Positions 35,769 through 44,039 of a DNA stretch of 64,000 bases are shown piece after piece. The DNA lies in contig NZ_AP022839.1 of NCBI RefSeq assembly GCF_011764505.1, positions 62,001 through 126,000 of the forward strand, read 5' to 3'. The stretch is from Legionella antarctica (lineage in GTDB: Bacteria; Pseudomonadota; Gammaproteobacteria; Legionellales; Legionellaceae). Below the pieces are notes generated by a model. It was not told where the DNA came from. It searched no databases and worked only from the letters and a program-made list of their open reading frames with translations. Made by a program: the position numbers and the translations under genes. Numbering within the stretch: the stretch's first letter is position 1; each line of letters opens with the position of its first letter.

Positions 35769-36641
35769 ATGACTAAAGTAATTGTAAATGCAACTCATAA
35801 AGGCGGGGAAGGAAAAACAACAAATTCTATTGTATTAGCTGAATATCTTGCATTGATTGCTAATAAAAGAGTTTTATCGATAGATTTGGATCCACAAGCT
35901 AATTTTTCTGGACGTTATTTACAAATGACTTATGATCCAGCTTATCAAGGAGGCAAGATACCCCCTTTACACCCAGATTATGAACCAGATGTTGATCATG
36001 ACTGGGATGGGCGTAGCGGCATAGCTAATATTTTTTATGGTCAAGAAGTTATTCCTTACCCTACAAATATTGAAAACCTTGAAATAGCCCCTGCCCACTC
36101 AATAAAATTACAAGAGGCTGAAGCAGTTACCAAATCTGAGGTTAAAGATAAAGTTCATCTCCAATTAAAAAAATTTATAGAACAGCCAGAAGTGCAGGCT
36201 AGTTATGATGTCATCATCATTGATACACCACCATCAAAGGGACCACTGACTATTTCGGCTATAAAAGCAGCGACGCATTTAGTAATTCCTGCGCAAATGG
36301 AGCAATTCTCTATAGAAGGGATTTACGGAATGTTACAACTCTGGAAACAAGAGACTTACTCTAGAAATAAAGATAACCCTATTGAATTAGTTGGTATTTT
36401 ACCTAACCAAATGAGAAATATTAATATTCATAAAAGTTTTCTTAACGACTTAAAGAATAAAGAGTTTATATCAAATTACGTTATACCTCATGAAATAAAA
36501 AAACGCGCTATTTACACAGAGATTTTAGCTGATAACGCGCATCCCAAAAGTATATTTGAATTGCCACTCAAAAGCATTGAGCGTTCAGAATATGAAAATG
36601 CATGTAAGTACATAACAGATAAGGTATTTAAACATGGCTAA
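35769..36641 (+). CDS. parA: ParA-type partition ATPase
   Basis: Protein of 290 residues. The deviant Walker A motif KGGEGKTT is at residues 11-18; the A' motif VLSIDLDPQANFSG follows, and DVIIIDTPPSKGP is the Walker B region. There is no N-terminal HTH, so it belongs to the shorter ParA class. It segregates the plasmid together with ParB, whose gene overlaps it by 8 bases. The promoter lies between the iterons and the ATG. Confidence 0.92.
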   Translation: MTKVIVNATHKGGEGKTTNSIVLAEYLALIANKRVLSIDLDPQANFSGRYLQMTYDPAYQGGKIPPLHPDYEPDVDHDWDGRSGIANIFYGQEVIPYPTNIENLEIAPAHSIKLQEAEAVTKSEVKDKVHLQLKKFIEQPEVQASYDVIIIDTPPSKGPLTISAIKAATHLVIPAQMEQFSIEGIYGMLQLWKQETYSRNKDNPIELVGILPNQMRNINIHKSFLNDLKNKEFISNYVIPHEIKKRAIYTEILADNAHPKSIFELPLKSIERSEYENACKYITDKVFKHG

Positions 36642-37656
36642 GAAAAAAGTATTTTCTATAGGTAGTTCTTTATCAGATGGTTTAGAACAAACTATCGCAG
36701 CCGCACACAATTATTCGAGCGATCTGAGAGTAGATGTAATTCCCTTAAGTAAAATTGAGACAGATCCTGACAATCCTAGGGCTCTGCTAATATCTTTAGA
36801 TGATATTACGAATGGGATTACTAATGATGATCCATTTTTCGAGCAGAAAACTCAAGAGATTGAATCTCTTCAAAGTTTAGCAAACTCCATTAAAGAACAA
36901 GGAATCATTAATCCAGTAATCGTATATGAGCATAATGGAAAGTATCGATTAATTGCTGGTGAAAGAAGAACTTTGGCCTCAGGATTGGCGGAAAAAGCTG
37001 ATATCCAAGCCAAAATTCTGGATGGAAAGCCTGATGAAGTTAAAATCAGAGTTTTACAATGGATTGAAAATATTGAGCGTTCAGATTTATCTTTAGCAGA
37101 AAAAATTGATAATTTAGAAAAAATCATTGATGCATATGCAAGACAAAATCAGATCTCATCACGTGAAGTAACTATAACAGATATCAGTCAACTAGTTGGG
37201 TGTGTTAAATCACATGCAATGAATTTAAAAACAGTTCTAGAGGCAGATGGTGATATAAAGGAACTTATAGCGAAAAATCAAATTCGGAGCTTGGAAAAAG
37301 CCGCTGTTATTTCTAACATAGCGTCTATAAATTTGAGAAAAAAGGCTCTGGATGAATGTTTAAATGGCGCTACGCTTAAACAGCTTAAGAGTTATTTAGA
37401 AAAAGATAAATTAACACAAAAAAAATCTTCATTAGAAAACATTGTTATTCAAAAAGCTGGTAGGCCTACCCTTTCTGTAAATTTTGGTAAAACTCCCAAT
37501 GTAAGAGTTGCAGAGATTATTCTTAAGTCGTTGATAACAAATCCAGATATTTCTAATTTGGAGATGGAAATTGATAATCTTGACTTCGAAAGTCCTAAAT
37601 GCATATCTGATGCTTTTAAAACATTAGTCAGAAAGTTGGAGCTATTACATGAGTAG
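36634..37656 (+). CDS. parB: ParB-type centromere-binding protein
   Basis: Protein of 340 residues. The ParB/Spo0J nuclease-like N-domain contains IPLSKIETDPDNPR, LANSIKEQGIINPVIVYEHNGKYRLIAGERR (the CTP-binding GERR box) and VLQWIENIERSDLSLAEKI. An HTH of the KorB/ParB type lies around residues 185-205 (DISQLVGCVKSHAMNLK). It overlaps parA by 8 bases and the next gene by 8, forming a three-gene operon. Confidence 0.92.
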   Translation: MAKKKVFSIGSSLSDGLEQTIAAAHNYSSDLRVDVIPLSKIETDPDNPRALLISLDDITNGITNDDPFFEQKTQEIESLQSLANSIKEQGIINPVIVYEHNGKYRLIAGERRTLASGLAEKADIQAKILDGKPDEVKIRVLQWIENIERSDLSLAEKIDNLEKIIDAYARQNQISSREVTITDISQLVGCVKSHAMNLKTVLEADGDIKELIAKNQIRSLEKAAVISNIASINLRKKALDECLNGATLKQLKSYLEKDKLTQKKSSLENIVIQKAGRPTLSVNFGKTPNVRVAEIILKSLITNPDISNLEMEIDNLDFESPKCISDAFKTLVRKLELLHE

Positions 37657-38002
37657 TATTGCTAAAACAAAAAACAAAGTCAGATTAAGTTATTGTATAC
37701 CGGAAGGAATTATTATTGAAATAAGGGAACGAATCGTCTCTGAAGGATATGATCTTAAAGGGAAAAGTAAATGGGTTTCGGAAGCAGTCAATGAGTTATT
37801 AGCTACTGATAATTTTAGTGAATTAGTAAATATAAATGAACAAATGCAGAATTTTGGAAAACTTGATTCTATTTCTATAGATCAAGAGTTAAAAACAAAA
37901 ATAGATAACGCAATTGTCGAGATTAGACGTAATTACCCTTCTATCGAGGGAGTACAAAGTAAAATATTAAGAACAGCAATAGTTCAGAGATTACTTAGAT
38001 AA
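37649..38002 (+). CDS. small protein of the par operon, RHH-like
   Basis: Protein of 117 residues overlapping parB by 8 bases. The first half (KVRLSYCIPEGIIIEIRERIVSEGYDLKGKSKWVSEAVNELL) resembles a ribbon-helix-helix domain. It may regulate the par operon or rep, since two palindromes follow directly; this is inferred from position only. Confidence 0.6.
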   Translation: MSSIAKTKNKVRLSYCIPEGIIIEIRERIVSEGYDLKGKSKWVSEAVNELLATDNFSELVNINEQMQNFGKLDSISIDQELKTKIDNAIVEIRRNYPSIEGVQSKILRTAIVQRLLR

Positions 38003-38004
38003 AA

Positions 38005-38019
38005 GTTCAGTCACTGAAC
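38005..38019. repeat. palindrome GTTCAGTCACTGAAC, copy 1
   Basis: Perfect 15-base palindrome with a central C, three bases after the par operon. The following 50 bases are also largely repeated after copy 2 (GTAAC..TTG and AATTAAATAATAATTAT). Candidate parS centromere or operator. Confidence 0.6.
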
Positions 38020-38107
38020 TTATGCGTAACTTGTTGAAAAATAATAAGATAATTAAATAATAATTATTTATTTATAACGATTTTATTTTTAGAGACATGA
38101 TTCCCAT

Positions 38108-38145
38108 GTGACGTTTGCGGGAGTCCCTAATGTGACGTTTGCAGG
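38108..38145. repeat. two inverted iteron copies upstream of rep
   Basis: GTGACGTTTGCGGG at 38108-38121 and GTGACGTTTGCAGG at 38132-38145 are complements of the iteron core. Initiators of this class often bind such copies to repress their own gene. Confidence 0.75.
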
Positions 38146-38170
38146 AGGGAATTTAACAATCCATGCAAAT

Positions 38171-38185
38171 GTTCAGTCACTGAAC
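38171..38185. repeat. palindrome GTTCAGTCACTGAAC, copy 2
   Basis: Same 15 bases as at 38005-38019, 166 bases further on and 72 bases upstream of the rep ATG. Confidence 0.6.
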
Positions 38186-38256
38186 TAACATGTAACCTAT
38201 TGATTATAAATAAATTAATTAAATAATAATTATGCTGTGAAAGGAGAATAATAATA

Positions 38257-39357
38257 ATGAATAAGGAAAAAGCCGAAGGAGTAAATCAACGTACACTGGA
38301 ACTAAAAAAGCATGTTGCTGTGATTCATTCTAATAGCAAAATCTCATTATTACAGCGAAAGATTTCCAATGCCCTTCTTTTTCATGCTTATGATAATTTG
38401 TTAATTAAAGATGAACATGAGATTCAAATTTCTACCTTAACTAAGTTAATCGATTACGACAGTCATGATCATAAGAAAATAAAACAAGCCTTAATGGATT
38501 TGCTTGCAACAGTAGTTGAATGGAATATTGTCGATGGCGATAAAGTAGATAAAGAAAAGGTTTGGAATGCAAGTTCAATAATAGCCGATGCCTCTATAGA
38601 TGGTTCTTTATGCACATATTCATATTCTGGGAAAATGAGAAAATTGCTATATCACCCAAGTGTCTATGGACGATTAAATATGCAAATTCAAGCGAAATTT
38701 CAATCTAGCTATGGACTTGCCCTTTATGAAAATTGCAATCGATATCAAGATATTGGTCAAACTCCTTGGTTTGAATTAGATAAATTTAGAAAACTTATGG
38801 GTGTTGATGAAGATAAATATAAGATATTTAGAGATTTTAAAACAAGAGTGATCGACAAATCTGTAGAAGAGGTAAATAAATATTCTGCTCTGTTTGTAGA
38901 GAGTAAGTTTAAAAAACAAAATAGACAAGTTGTTGCAATCCAATTTTCTATCAAGAACAGAGTTGTAATTGACGCTGCTTCTGTTACCTCTGAACTTAAT
39001 TCCGAGTCATTATTAAGTGTATTAAAAGGGGTATATGGTTTATCTAAAAAACAGCTTACAGAAGTGGTTTCCAGTTATGAGGAAAGTTATATTAAGGAGA
39101 AAATTAAAATAATCGAACTATCCCCAAGTTACCAGTCTGGAAAAATTAAAAATTTAGGAAAGTATTTGTTGTGTGCTCTTGCTGATGATTATCAATCTAC
39201 AAAACAACCCAAGATTAAGAGGGGGCAAGAAGATAAAAGATCAACTAAGGAACATGAGATAGCATATCAAAAATATTTACGTAAAATAATTTTTGATACA
39301 TTTTTTCGTATCCTGTCAGAATCGCCGGGTAAGTGTCTGCCACTGAGCCCGGACTAA
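38257..39357 (+). CDS. Rep_3-family replication initiator, C-terminus replaced by IS66 sequence
   Basis: Plasmid initiator with two winged-helix domains. The N-terminal one contains AVIHSNSKISLLQRKISNALLFHAYDNLL (the Rep_3 hallmark) and the second starts near SSYGLALYENCNRYQDIGQTPWFELDKFRKLMGV. AAGGAG precedes the ATG. At 39308 the gene enters the IS66 element and ends after 16 foreign residues (RILSESPGKCLPLSPD), for a total of 366. The lost tail (about 65 residues) is at 41432-41631. Both DNA-binding domains appear whole, so some activity may remain. Confidence 0.85.
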   Translation: MNKEKAEGVNQRTLELKKHVAVIHSNSKISLLQRKISNALLFHAYDNLLIKDEHEIQISTLTKLIDYDSHDHKKIKQALMDLLATVVEWNIVDGDKVDKEKVWNASSIIADASIDGSLCTYSYSGKMRKLLYHPSVYGRLNMQIQAKFQSSYGLALYENCNRYQDIGQTPWFELDKFRKLMGVDEDKYKIFRDFKTRVIDKSVEEVNKYSALFVESKFKKQNRQVVAIQFSIKNRVVIDAASVTSELNSESLLSVLKGVYGLSKKQLTEVVSSYEESYIKEKIKIIELSPSYQSGKIKNLGKYLLCALADDYQSTKQPKIKRGQEDKRSTKEHEIAYQKYLRKIIFDTFFRILSESPGKCLPLSPD

Positions 39358-41423
39358 TCCGAGCCGCGCGCGTCAGCAAGCGGAATTATCTCGAGATGCT
39401 TATGTGGTGCATGGAACCTGCCGCACTTTAAGTAAGATTAATTCAGCCAATGATGGCATTTCAAATTTTTTAGTCACCCTATCGTAAATATACTGATAAA
39501 CGTTAACTTTCAGTTTTCTGGCCGTCTGTACAATCGTGGCAAACGTATCCTTTGATTTGGTGCCATTTTGGGAGACCGTTTGGAGATTGATGTCGCGTAT
39601 CCTTGCTTGAAACCGTGTCCCTAATTCAGAGGCATTGTTGTGCAATGGCAGAAATGGATGGTCTAACACCAATAATAACGCTTGTTTTTTAGCACGTGTC
39701 TTTGCAATGCGTTGATCTAAAACATCATAGCCTGTCGTGGTTGCGAACAAAGTATCAAATTGCATTGATAGTTGTTGGGCCATTGATTGAGATGGAGCCG
39801 TCTTGTAAGTCAATAATGCATGGTAGAAATCCCATAATTGCTCAAGAAATACAGCCAATATATTCTGATTCATATCTGAGAATGGAGTGAGTTTTTTATA
39901 ATGACGACCTTCATGGATCCAGCACAGCGCATGATGTAGGGCCAATTTATTAAACTGAGGCGCATCATCTGTCATTAAATAATGGATGAAGTATTTCGAG
40001 TGCTGATAATAGGCAAGAGCTGCTGACTCAAGAATTATGCGTCGATTCGTGCTGTGTTTTTTTGGATTTGGAAAAAGTGTTCCCATCAAACTATCGATTG
40101 ATTCACGTGTGAGGGGTTGTGCATGCAGCATTGGTTTAATTTGATCCAACCATTTTTTTGCGAGACCAAACTCATCCATTAACTCATAAGCCTCCTGATT
40201 AAACATAAACTTTAATTGGTCTCGACACAGCAACTCCAATAAGGTCAAGCGATCTTTTTTACGACGAGTGAAGTATGCTGTAAAAAAGTCATTACATAAA
40301 ACATGGGTGTAGTGATTTTTGCCGTTAACACGACTGCCTGTGTCATCCATCTGCTGGTACAAGCCTGCGTTGCTACCGGCATCGACAATATCTTCTTTTT
40401 CCTGATGAAAAATATCATTGCCTTCTGTCAGCATGGAAGCAATTTTACCATGTGATATTTGAATACCACATGTTTTTAAAAAGCGCTCAATGGCGCTCTC
40501 CGTCATCCCTGCATCACGGTATAATGTGATGACCAGCGCTTTAACCCCAGGACCAAATTCACTGCCCTTATATTCGCCAGGAATCGGCGCAATAAAGGTT
40601 TTTTTCAAAGATGGTGAGTAATACGTTTCCAGCTTGAATTCAACATTATCCGTGATGATTTTTAGATCCTGGATGATTCGAATCTCAAAACCCTTGAACT
40701 TGGCGTCATCTGGCAGCGTTGCTTTGTCCAGAGCAATCGTAACACGTCTATCAATACGTACGTTTTTTTTGTCTTTGCCTGTGTTTTTATTGTTCCCTTT
40801 ACCACGTTTATTGCGATCTCCTTCAGATGAATGATTGGAATTGCCTGTATTATCGCCATTGCTACCTTTGGATTGACCGCGAATATTAGGTTTGCCCTGT
40901 TCACCCTTAAGGCGGTTTATCTCATCACGTAATACTTGGTTTTCCTCTCTGAGCAAAGCATTTTCTTCGGCAAGCATTTCGACCAAATTAACCAATACCT
41001 TAATGATAGTCACGGCCTTTTTGTCGGCAAGACTATCGATATCTTTTGTTAACTCATCTAAAACTTGTTTGATTTCTTGGCGTTTCATCATCTACCACTG
41101 CGTTACTAATGCTGATACGGCAATCATAACATGACTTTTTTTGAACGCATTTTTCGAGTTTTAACGCCACTAAGGGCTAAGAAAAAATCTGACCTCAGGA
41201 GGGAGATGTTTTATTAGTGAAAGGGGCTACATTGTGATCTTGGGGATCTTAGGGCATGCATATTGCATGACTTACGTTTGATATGGAAAAACATCAGTTT
41301 TACAGAAAAACCGTGTCAATAGGTATTTTGAATATTTTTAAAGAATTCCGCTTGCTGACGCGCGCGGCTCGGATTAATCCGGACTCAGTGGCAGACACTT
41401 ACCCGGCGATTCTGACAGGATAC
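39308..41423 (-). mobile_element. IS66-family element (ISBst12-like), copy 1
   Basis: 2116 bp bounded by inverted ends GTATCCTGTCAGAATCGCC, with the 8-bp target duplication ATTTTTTC (39300-39307 and 41424-41431), which is characteristic of IS66. It has a single transposase gene and no tnpA or tnpB, as in the ISBst12 subgroup. It interrupts the rep gene. Its sequence appears identical to copy 2 at 53862-55977. Confidence 0.93.
39400..41091 (-). CDS. IS66-family transposase (TnpC-type), copy 1
   Basis: 563 residues. An N-terminal leucine-zipper-like coiled coil (LAEENALLREENQVLRDEINRL) precedes a low-complexity linker rich in Gly, Asn and Lys (residues about 65-110). The DDE core shows QMDDTGSRVNGKNHY, YLMTDDAPQFNKLALHHALCWIHEGRHYK and LPLHNNASELGTR. 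The gene seems intact and is the only one in the element. Confidence 0.93.
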   Translation of the reverse strand: MMKRQEIKQVLDELTKDIDSLADKKAVTIIKVLVNLVEMLAEENALLREENQVLRDEINRLKGEQGKPNIRGQSKGSNGDNTGNSNHSSEGDRNKRGKGNNKNTGKDKKNVRIDRRVTIALDKATLPDDAKFKGFEIRIIQDLKIITDNVEFKLETYYSPSLKKTFIAPIPGEYKGSEFGPGVKALVITLYRDAGMTESAIERFLKTCGIQISHGKIASMLTEGNDIFHQEKEDIVDAGSNAGLYQQMDDTGSRVNGKNHYTHVLCNDFFTAYFTRRKKDRLTLLELLCRDQLKFMFNQEAYELMDEFGLAKKWLDQIKPMLHAQPLTRESIDSLMGTLFPNPKKHSTNRRIILESAALAYYQHSKYFIHYLMTDDAPQFNKLALHHALCWIHEGRHYKKLTPFSDMNQNILAVFLEQLWDFYHALLTYKTAPSQSMAQQLSMQFDTLFATTTGYDVLDQRIAKTRAKKQALLLVLDHPFLPLHNNASELGTRFQARIRDINLQTVSQNGTKSKDTFATIVQTARKLKVNVYQYIYDRVTKKFEMPSLAELILLKVRQVPCTT

Positions 41424-41431
41424 ATTTTTTC

Positions 41432-41631
41432 TATTGGATGACGAAACGAGAGCTGAAATGGAAAGTGGCTTTAAGGTCATAATCGCAAAAAGTATTTATC
41501 GAGCATTCTATGAAAAAGATGGATTAGAGCACATCTTAGTACAAGATCAATTTATAAAATTCATAATGTCTTATGAAAATGAAATTAATAAAAAAGTAGA
41601 GAGGCTTGAAGAGTGGGTAGAATCTATTTAA
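41432..41631 (+). pseudogene. 3' remnant of rep beyond the IS66 element
   Basis: After removal of the element and one ATTTTTTC, the rep frame continues IIFDTFFLLDDETRAEMESG to EEWVESI and stops at 41629-41631. The piece cannot be translated as part of Rep in the present arrangement. Confidence 0.85.
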
Positions 41632-41958
41632 AGAAATTGTTTAAATTCGAAACAAATGCAATCATGTCCACGAAAACACTGCCTTTGTATTTTGCTCCTA
41701 GAAAGAGATCGATGCCAGGCTAATATAAAAGGGTGGCTGTAAACGATCGCTTTCACAATGCGTTTAAATTAGCTTTTACAGTGTGTGGATATATTATAAC
41801 CAATTGTATCTATGCCCTTTTCCTTTTAATCAAAAATGGATACATACCTGTTACTCTTGATGGATTTTAATGAACGGTTTTTTTTTTCAAATCTTGCTAT
41901 CTTCCAAACGTCTGTAAATGGATAAGATGTAAGCAAGATAGATTAGTAAAACAGGACA
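41632..41958. other. non-coding stretch with one hairpin
   Basis: No gene. ATCTTGCTATCTT at about 41891 and AAGATGTAAGCAAGAT at about 41924 form an imperfect inverted repeat, next to an integrase fragment; it could be a leftover recombination site. Nothing else is visible. Confidence 0.3.
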
Positions 41959-42174
41959 TCAAAATATAGCCAAGCTGGAAATGCGTTTTAAGCGATCTGG
42001 ATTATCTTCTACGTATTCAGAGGTCGTCACAATACTAGCATGACCTGCTAGTCGTGATACCGCTTTGATATCAGCTCCTTGTTCAATCAAACGAGTAATA
42101 AAGGTGCGACGACCAGAATGAGAGCTGGCACCTATCAGGGGTTCTAGCCCGGAACCGGCAAAATTTCCGACCAC
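41959..42174 (-). pseudogene. C-terminal fragment of a tyrosine recombinase
   Basis: Holds the end of a phage-type integrase: SHSGRRTFITRLIEQGADIKAVSRLAGH has the HxxR box and the following histidine, and TTSEYVEDNPDRLKRI has the tyrosine. The N-terminal two thirds, including the first catalytic arginine, are absent. The first residues before GASSHSG may be out of register. Inactive remnant of an integrative element. Confidence 0.8.
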
Positions 42175-42366
42175 TCATTAATCCACTAATTCCGATGATG
42201 TAGCCTCAAACCATCATAGCCACGATGTGGTTATTATTCACTTTGATCTAATGAAGAGATGATTGTAAATATAATATCAATATCAACCTATTTCATAGTG
42301 CTATTCTCCAGACCAGAGGATAACACTAAAGTTACCGTCCTAATCAACTCTCGTTTACTGGAACGA
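42175..42366. other. spacer between integrase fragment and IS5-A
   Basis: About 190 bases with no recognisable gene or repeat. Confidence 0.25.
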
Positions 42367-43480
42367 GGCTTTGTTTCTTAGCTCAATAACTGACCTGATT
42401 CAGGTATAGATATCAGGGTGTTGTTATTATGGCCTCCACCAAATTTAAAACAAGGCGTCGGATTCATGCCGAACAAATATCCAGAGAAGAAGGGATGGAA
42501 CGTCCCGAAACAAAACTATAAAGTATCAAACTGGACGGACTATACTGAGTCCCTGCGCCAACGAGGTAACATTACAGTTTGGCTATCAGAGGATGCGATA
42601 TCGCGTTGGTATGAAGCCGACAGAGTTTATGATGGTACAGGTACGCCCAGGCTTTACACAGATTTTTCTATCATCACGTGCCATGAGATCCGGTTGGTTT
42701 ACAAACTACCGCTTCGGCAGTGTCAGGGCTTTATTGACTCTCTGTTTCAATTAATGAAGATTTCGTTATTGTGTCCTGATTTTAGTGTGCTGAGCAAGCG
42801 ACTTGGCGCGTTAGATATAAAAGTTCCGCGGTACAAAAAAACGGATAAGATGGATGCTGACATCCATGCCATAGCGATTGATTCTACTGGACTAAAGCGA
42901 TTTGGGCGCGGTGAGTGGCACCAGGAGAAGTACAAGCTATCCAACAAAGCGAGCTGGCGTAAACTTCATCTGGCTATCAACCAGGACCATTATATTGAAG
43001 CTTGCGCATTGACAGACAGATTTAGCCACGACGACCAGCAGGTAGAGGGATTATTGGCACAAATTACTGATTCAATAGACCATTTTTCTGCCGATGGCGC
43101 CTATGACGAAACGCCTGTTTATAATGCGGTAACGGCGCACTCACCAGATGCTGATGTGGTTATTCCACCACGTGCCAACGCAGTTGAGAACGATAAAGCC
43201 TCGTCTTTGCGTAACCGTAATATTATTGAAGTTGACACCATGGGGCGCATGCAGTGGCAGAAAACAAGGCAGTATGGCCGGAGAAATTATTCCGAATTGG
43301 GTGTCCAACGATACCAGCGAACATTTGGAGATGCGATGCACGCACGAGATTTTATCCGTCAACAACAAGAGGCCATGTTAGCAAGTGGTGCGCTCAATAA
43401 AATGACTTCATTGGGAATGCCTCAAAGCCGTCGATCCGCCTGAATTTTGTGAAAGAAGACACTGCGTGGGGTTAAGAAAC
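42367..43480 (+). mobile_element. IS5-family element IS5-A, right end incomplete
   Basis: The left end is GGCTTTGTTTCTTA. At the right, TTAAGAAAC is the expected complement, but the final AAAGCC is replaced by unrelated bases, so the element has lost its outermost right bases. One transposase gene. Related to, but clearly different from, IS5-B at 45640. Confidence 0.7.
42466..43443 (+). CDS. IS5-family transposase (IS5-A)
   Basis: About 325 residues from MPNKYPEKKGWNVPKQNYK. The core shows HAIAIDSTGLKRFGRGEWHQEKY (first aspartate), FSADGAYDETPVYNAV (second aspartate) and YGRRNYSELGVQRYQRTFGD (glutamate region). I chose the start by comparison with IS5-B, which begins the same way. The two proteins are similar over their whole length but differ at many positions. 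Confidence 0.9.
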   Translation: MPNKYPEKKGWNVPKQNYKVSNWTDYTESLRQRGNITVWLSEDAISRWYEADRVYDGTGTPRLYTDFSIITCHEIRLVYKLPLRQCQGFIDSLFQLMKISLLCPDFSVLSKRLGALDIKVPRYKKTDKMDADIHAIAIDSTGLKRFGRGEWHQEKYKLSNKASWRKLHLAINQDHYIEACALTDRFSHDDQQVEGLLAQITDSIDHFSADGAYDETPVYNAVTAHSPDADVVIPPRANAVENDKASSLRNRNIIEVDTMGRMQWQKTRQYGRRNYSELGVQRYQRTFGDAMHARDFIRQQQEAMLASGALNKMTSLGMPQSRRSA

Positions 43481-43744
43481 ATATATGAACCATCCCGTTT
43501 TGCAAGCCAATTTTTTACAATGTTATAGGTTTAAGTTGCAGTCATATATTCGGCGTCTAAGCTAAGCTTGCGCCCTGATGTAAATCCGCACTCTTTTTCC
43601 TAATCAAAGCCATGGCATCTAAGTGCCGTGTTTCTTAACAGGTTTTAAAAGAGTTGGTCTGACCTATTAACCATCATTAAAAATTAACTAAAGCAAACTT
43701 GTGATTTTTTCATTATGTTAAATTATACCACTCAATATTGAGTA
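43481..43744. other. non-coding stretch between IS5-A and the IS110 fragment
   Basis: No gene is visible; some of it may be the 3' flank of the IS110-family remnant. GTGTTTCTTAAC at about 43628 resembles the end of IS5-A and might be a trace of its lost end. Confidence 0.25.
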
Positions 43745-44029
43745 TTAAGCAGCTACCATTTTTTTGTCACGATTAAACTCATCCCCAGTCTTCAATAATG
43801 ACCATATGATTCGAGCATTTTTATTAGCTAAAGCTACAGCTGCTTTATTAAAAGTTAGAGATTCCTTTTTTGCTATTAGCCAATTCCCATAGGGATCATC
43901 TTTATGTTTAGTAAAACTTAGCGCCGAACGAGCGCCATGTATTAATAACGTTCGTAAATATTTATCACCTCGTTTGCTAATACCTGTCACTTTCAGAAGA
44001 CGATGACAATAGCCAGAAGTCCTTGTCAA
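43745..44029 (-). pseudogene. C-terminal fragment of an IS110-family transposase
   Basis: GISKRGDKYLRTLLIHGARSALSFTK and FNKAAVALANKNARIIWSLL are the signature of the Transposase_20 domain of IS110/IS1111 enzymes. The DEDD catalytic N-terminus is absent, and the first residues (MTRTSGYCHRLLKV) look like foreign sequence or a frameshift. Dead remnant. Confidence 0.8.
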
Positions 44030-44039
44030 TGAATCTATT

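Noticed and set aside
43745-44029. Intact small gene of 94 residues
   Set aside because: The content is only the end of an IS110-family transposase; its apparent start is foreign or frameshifted sequence.
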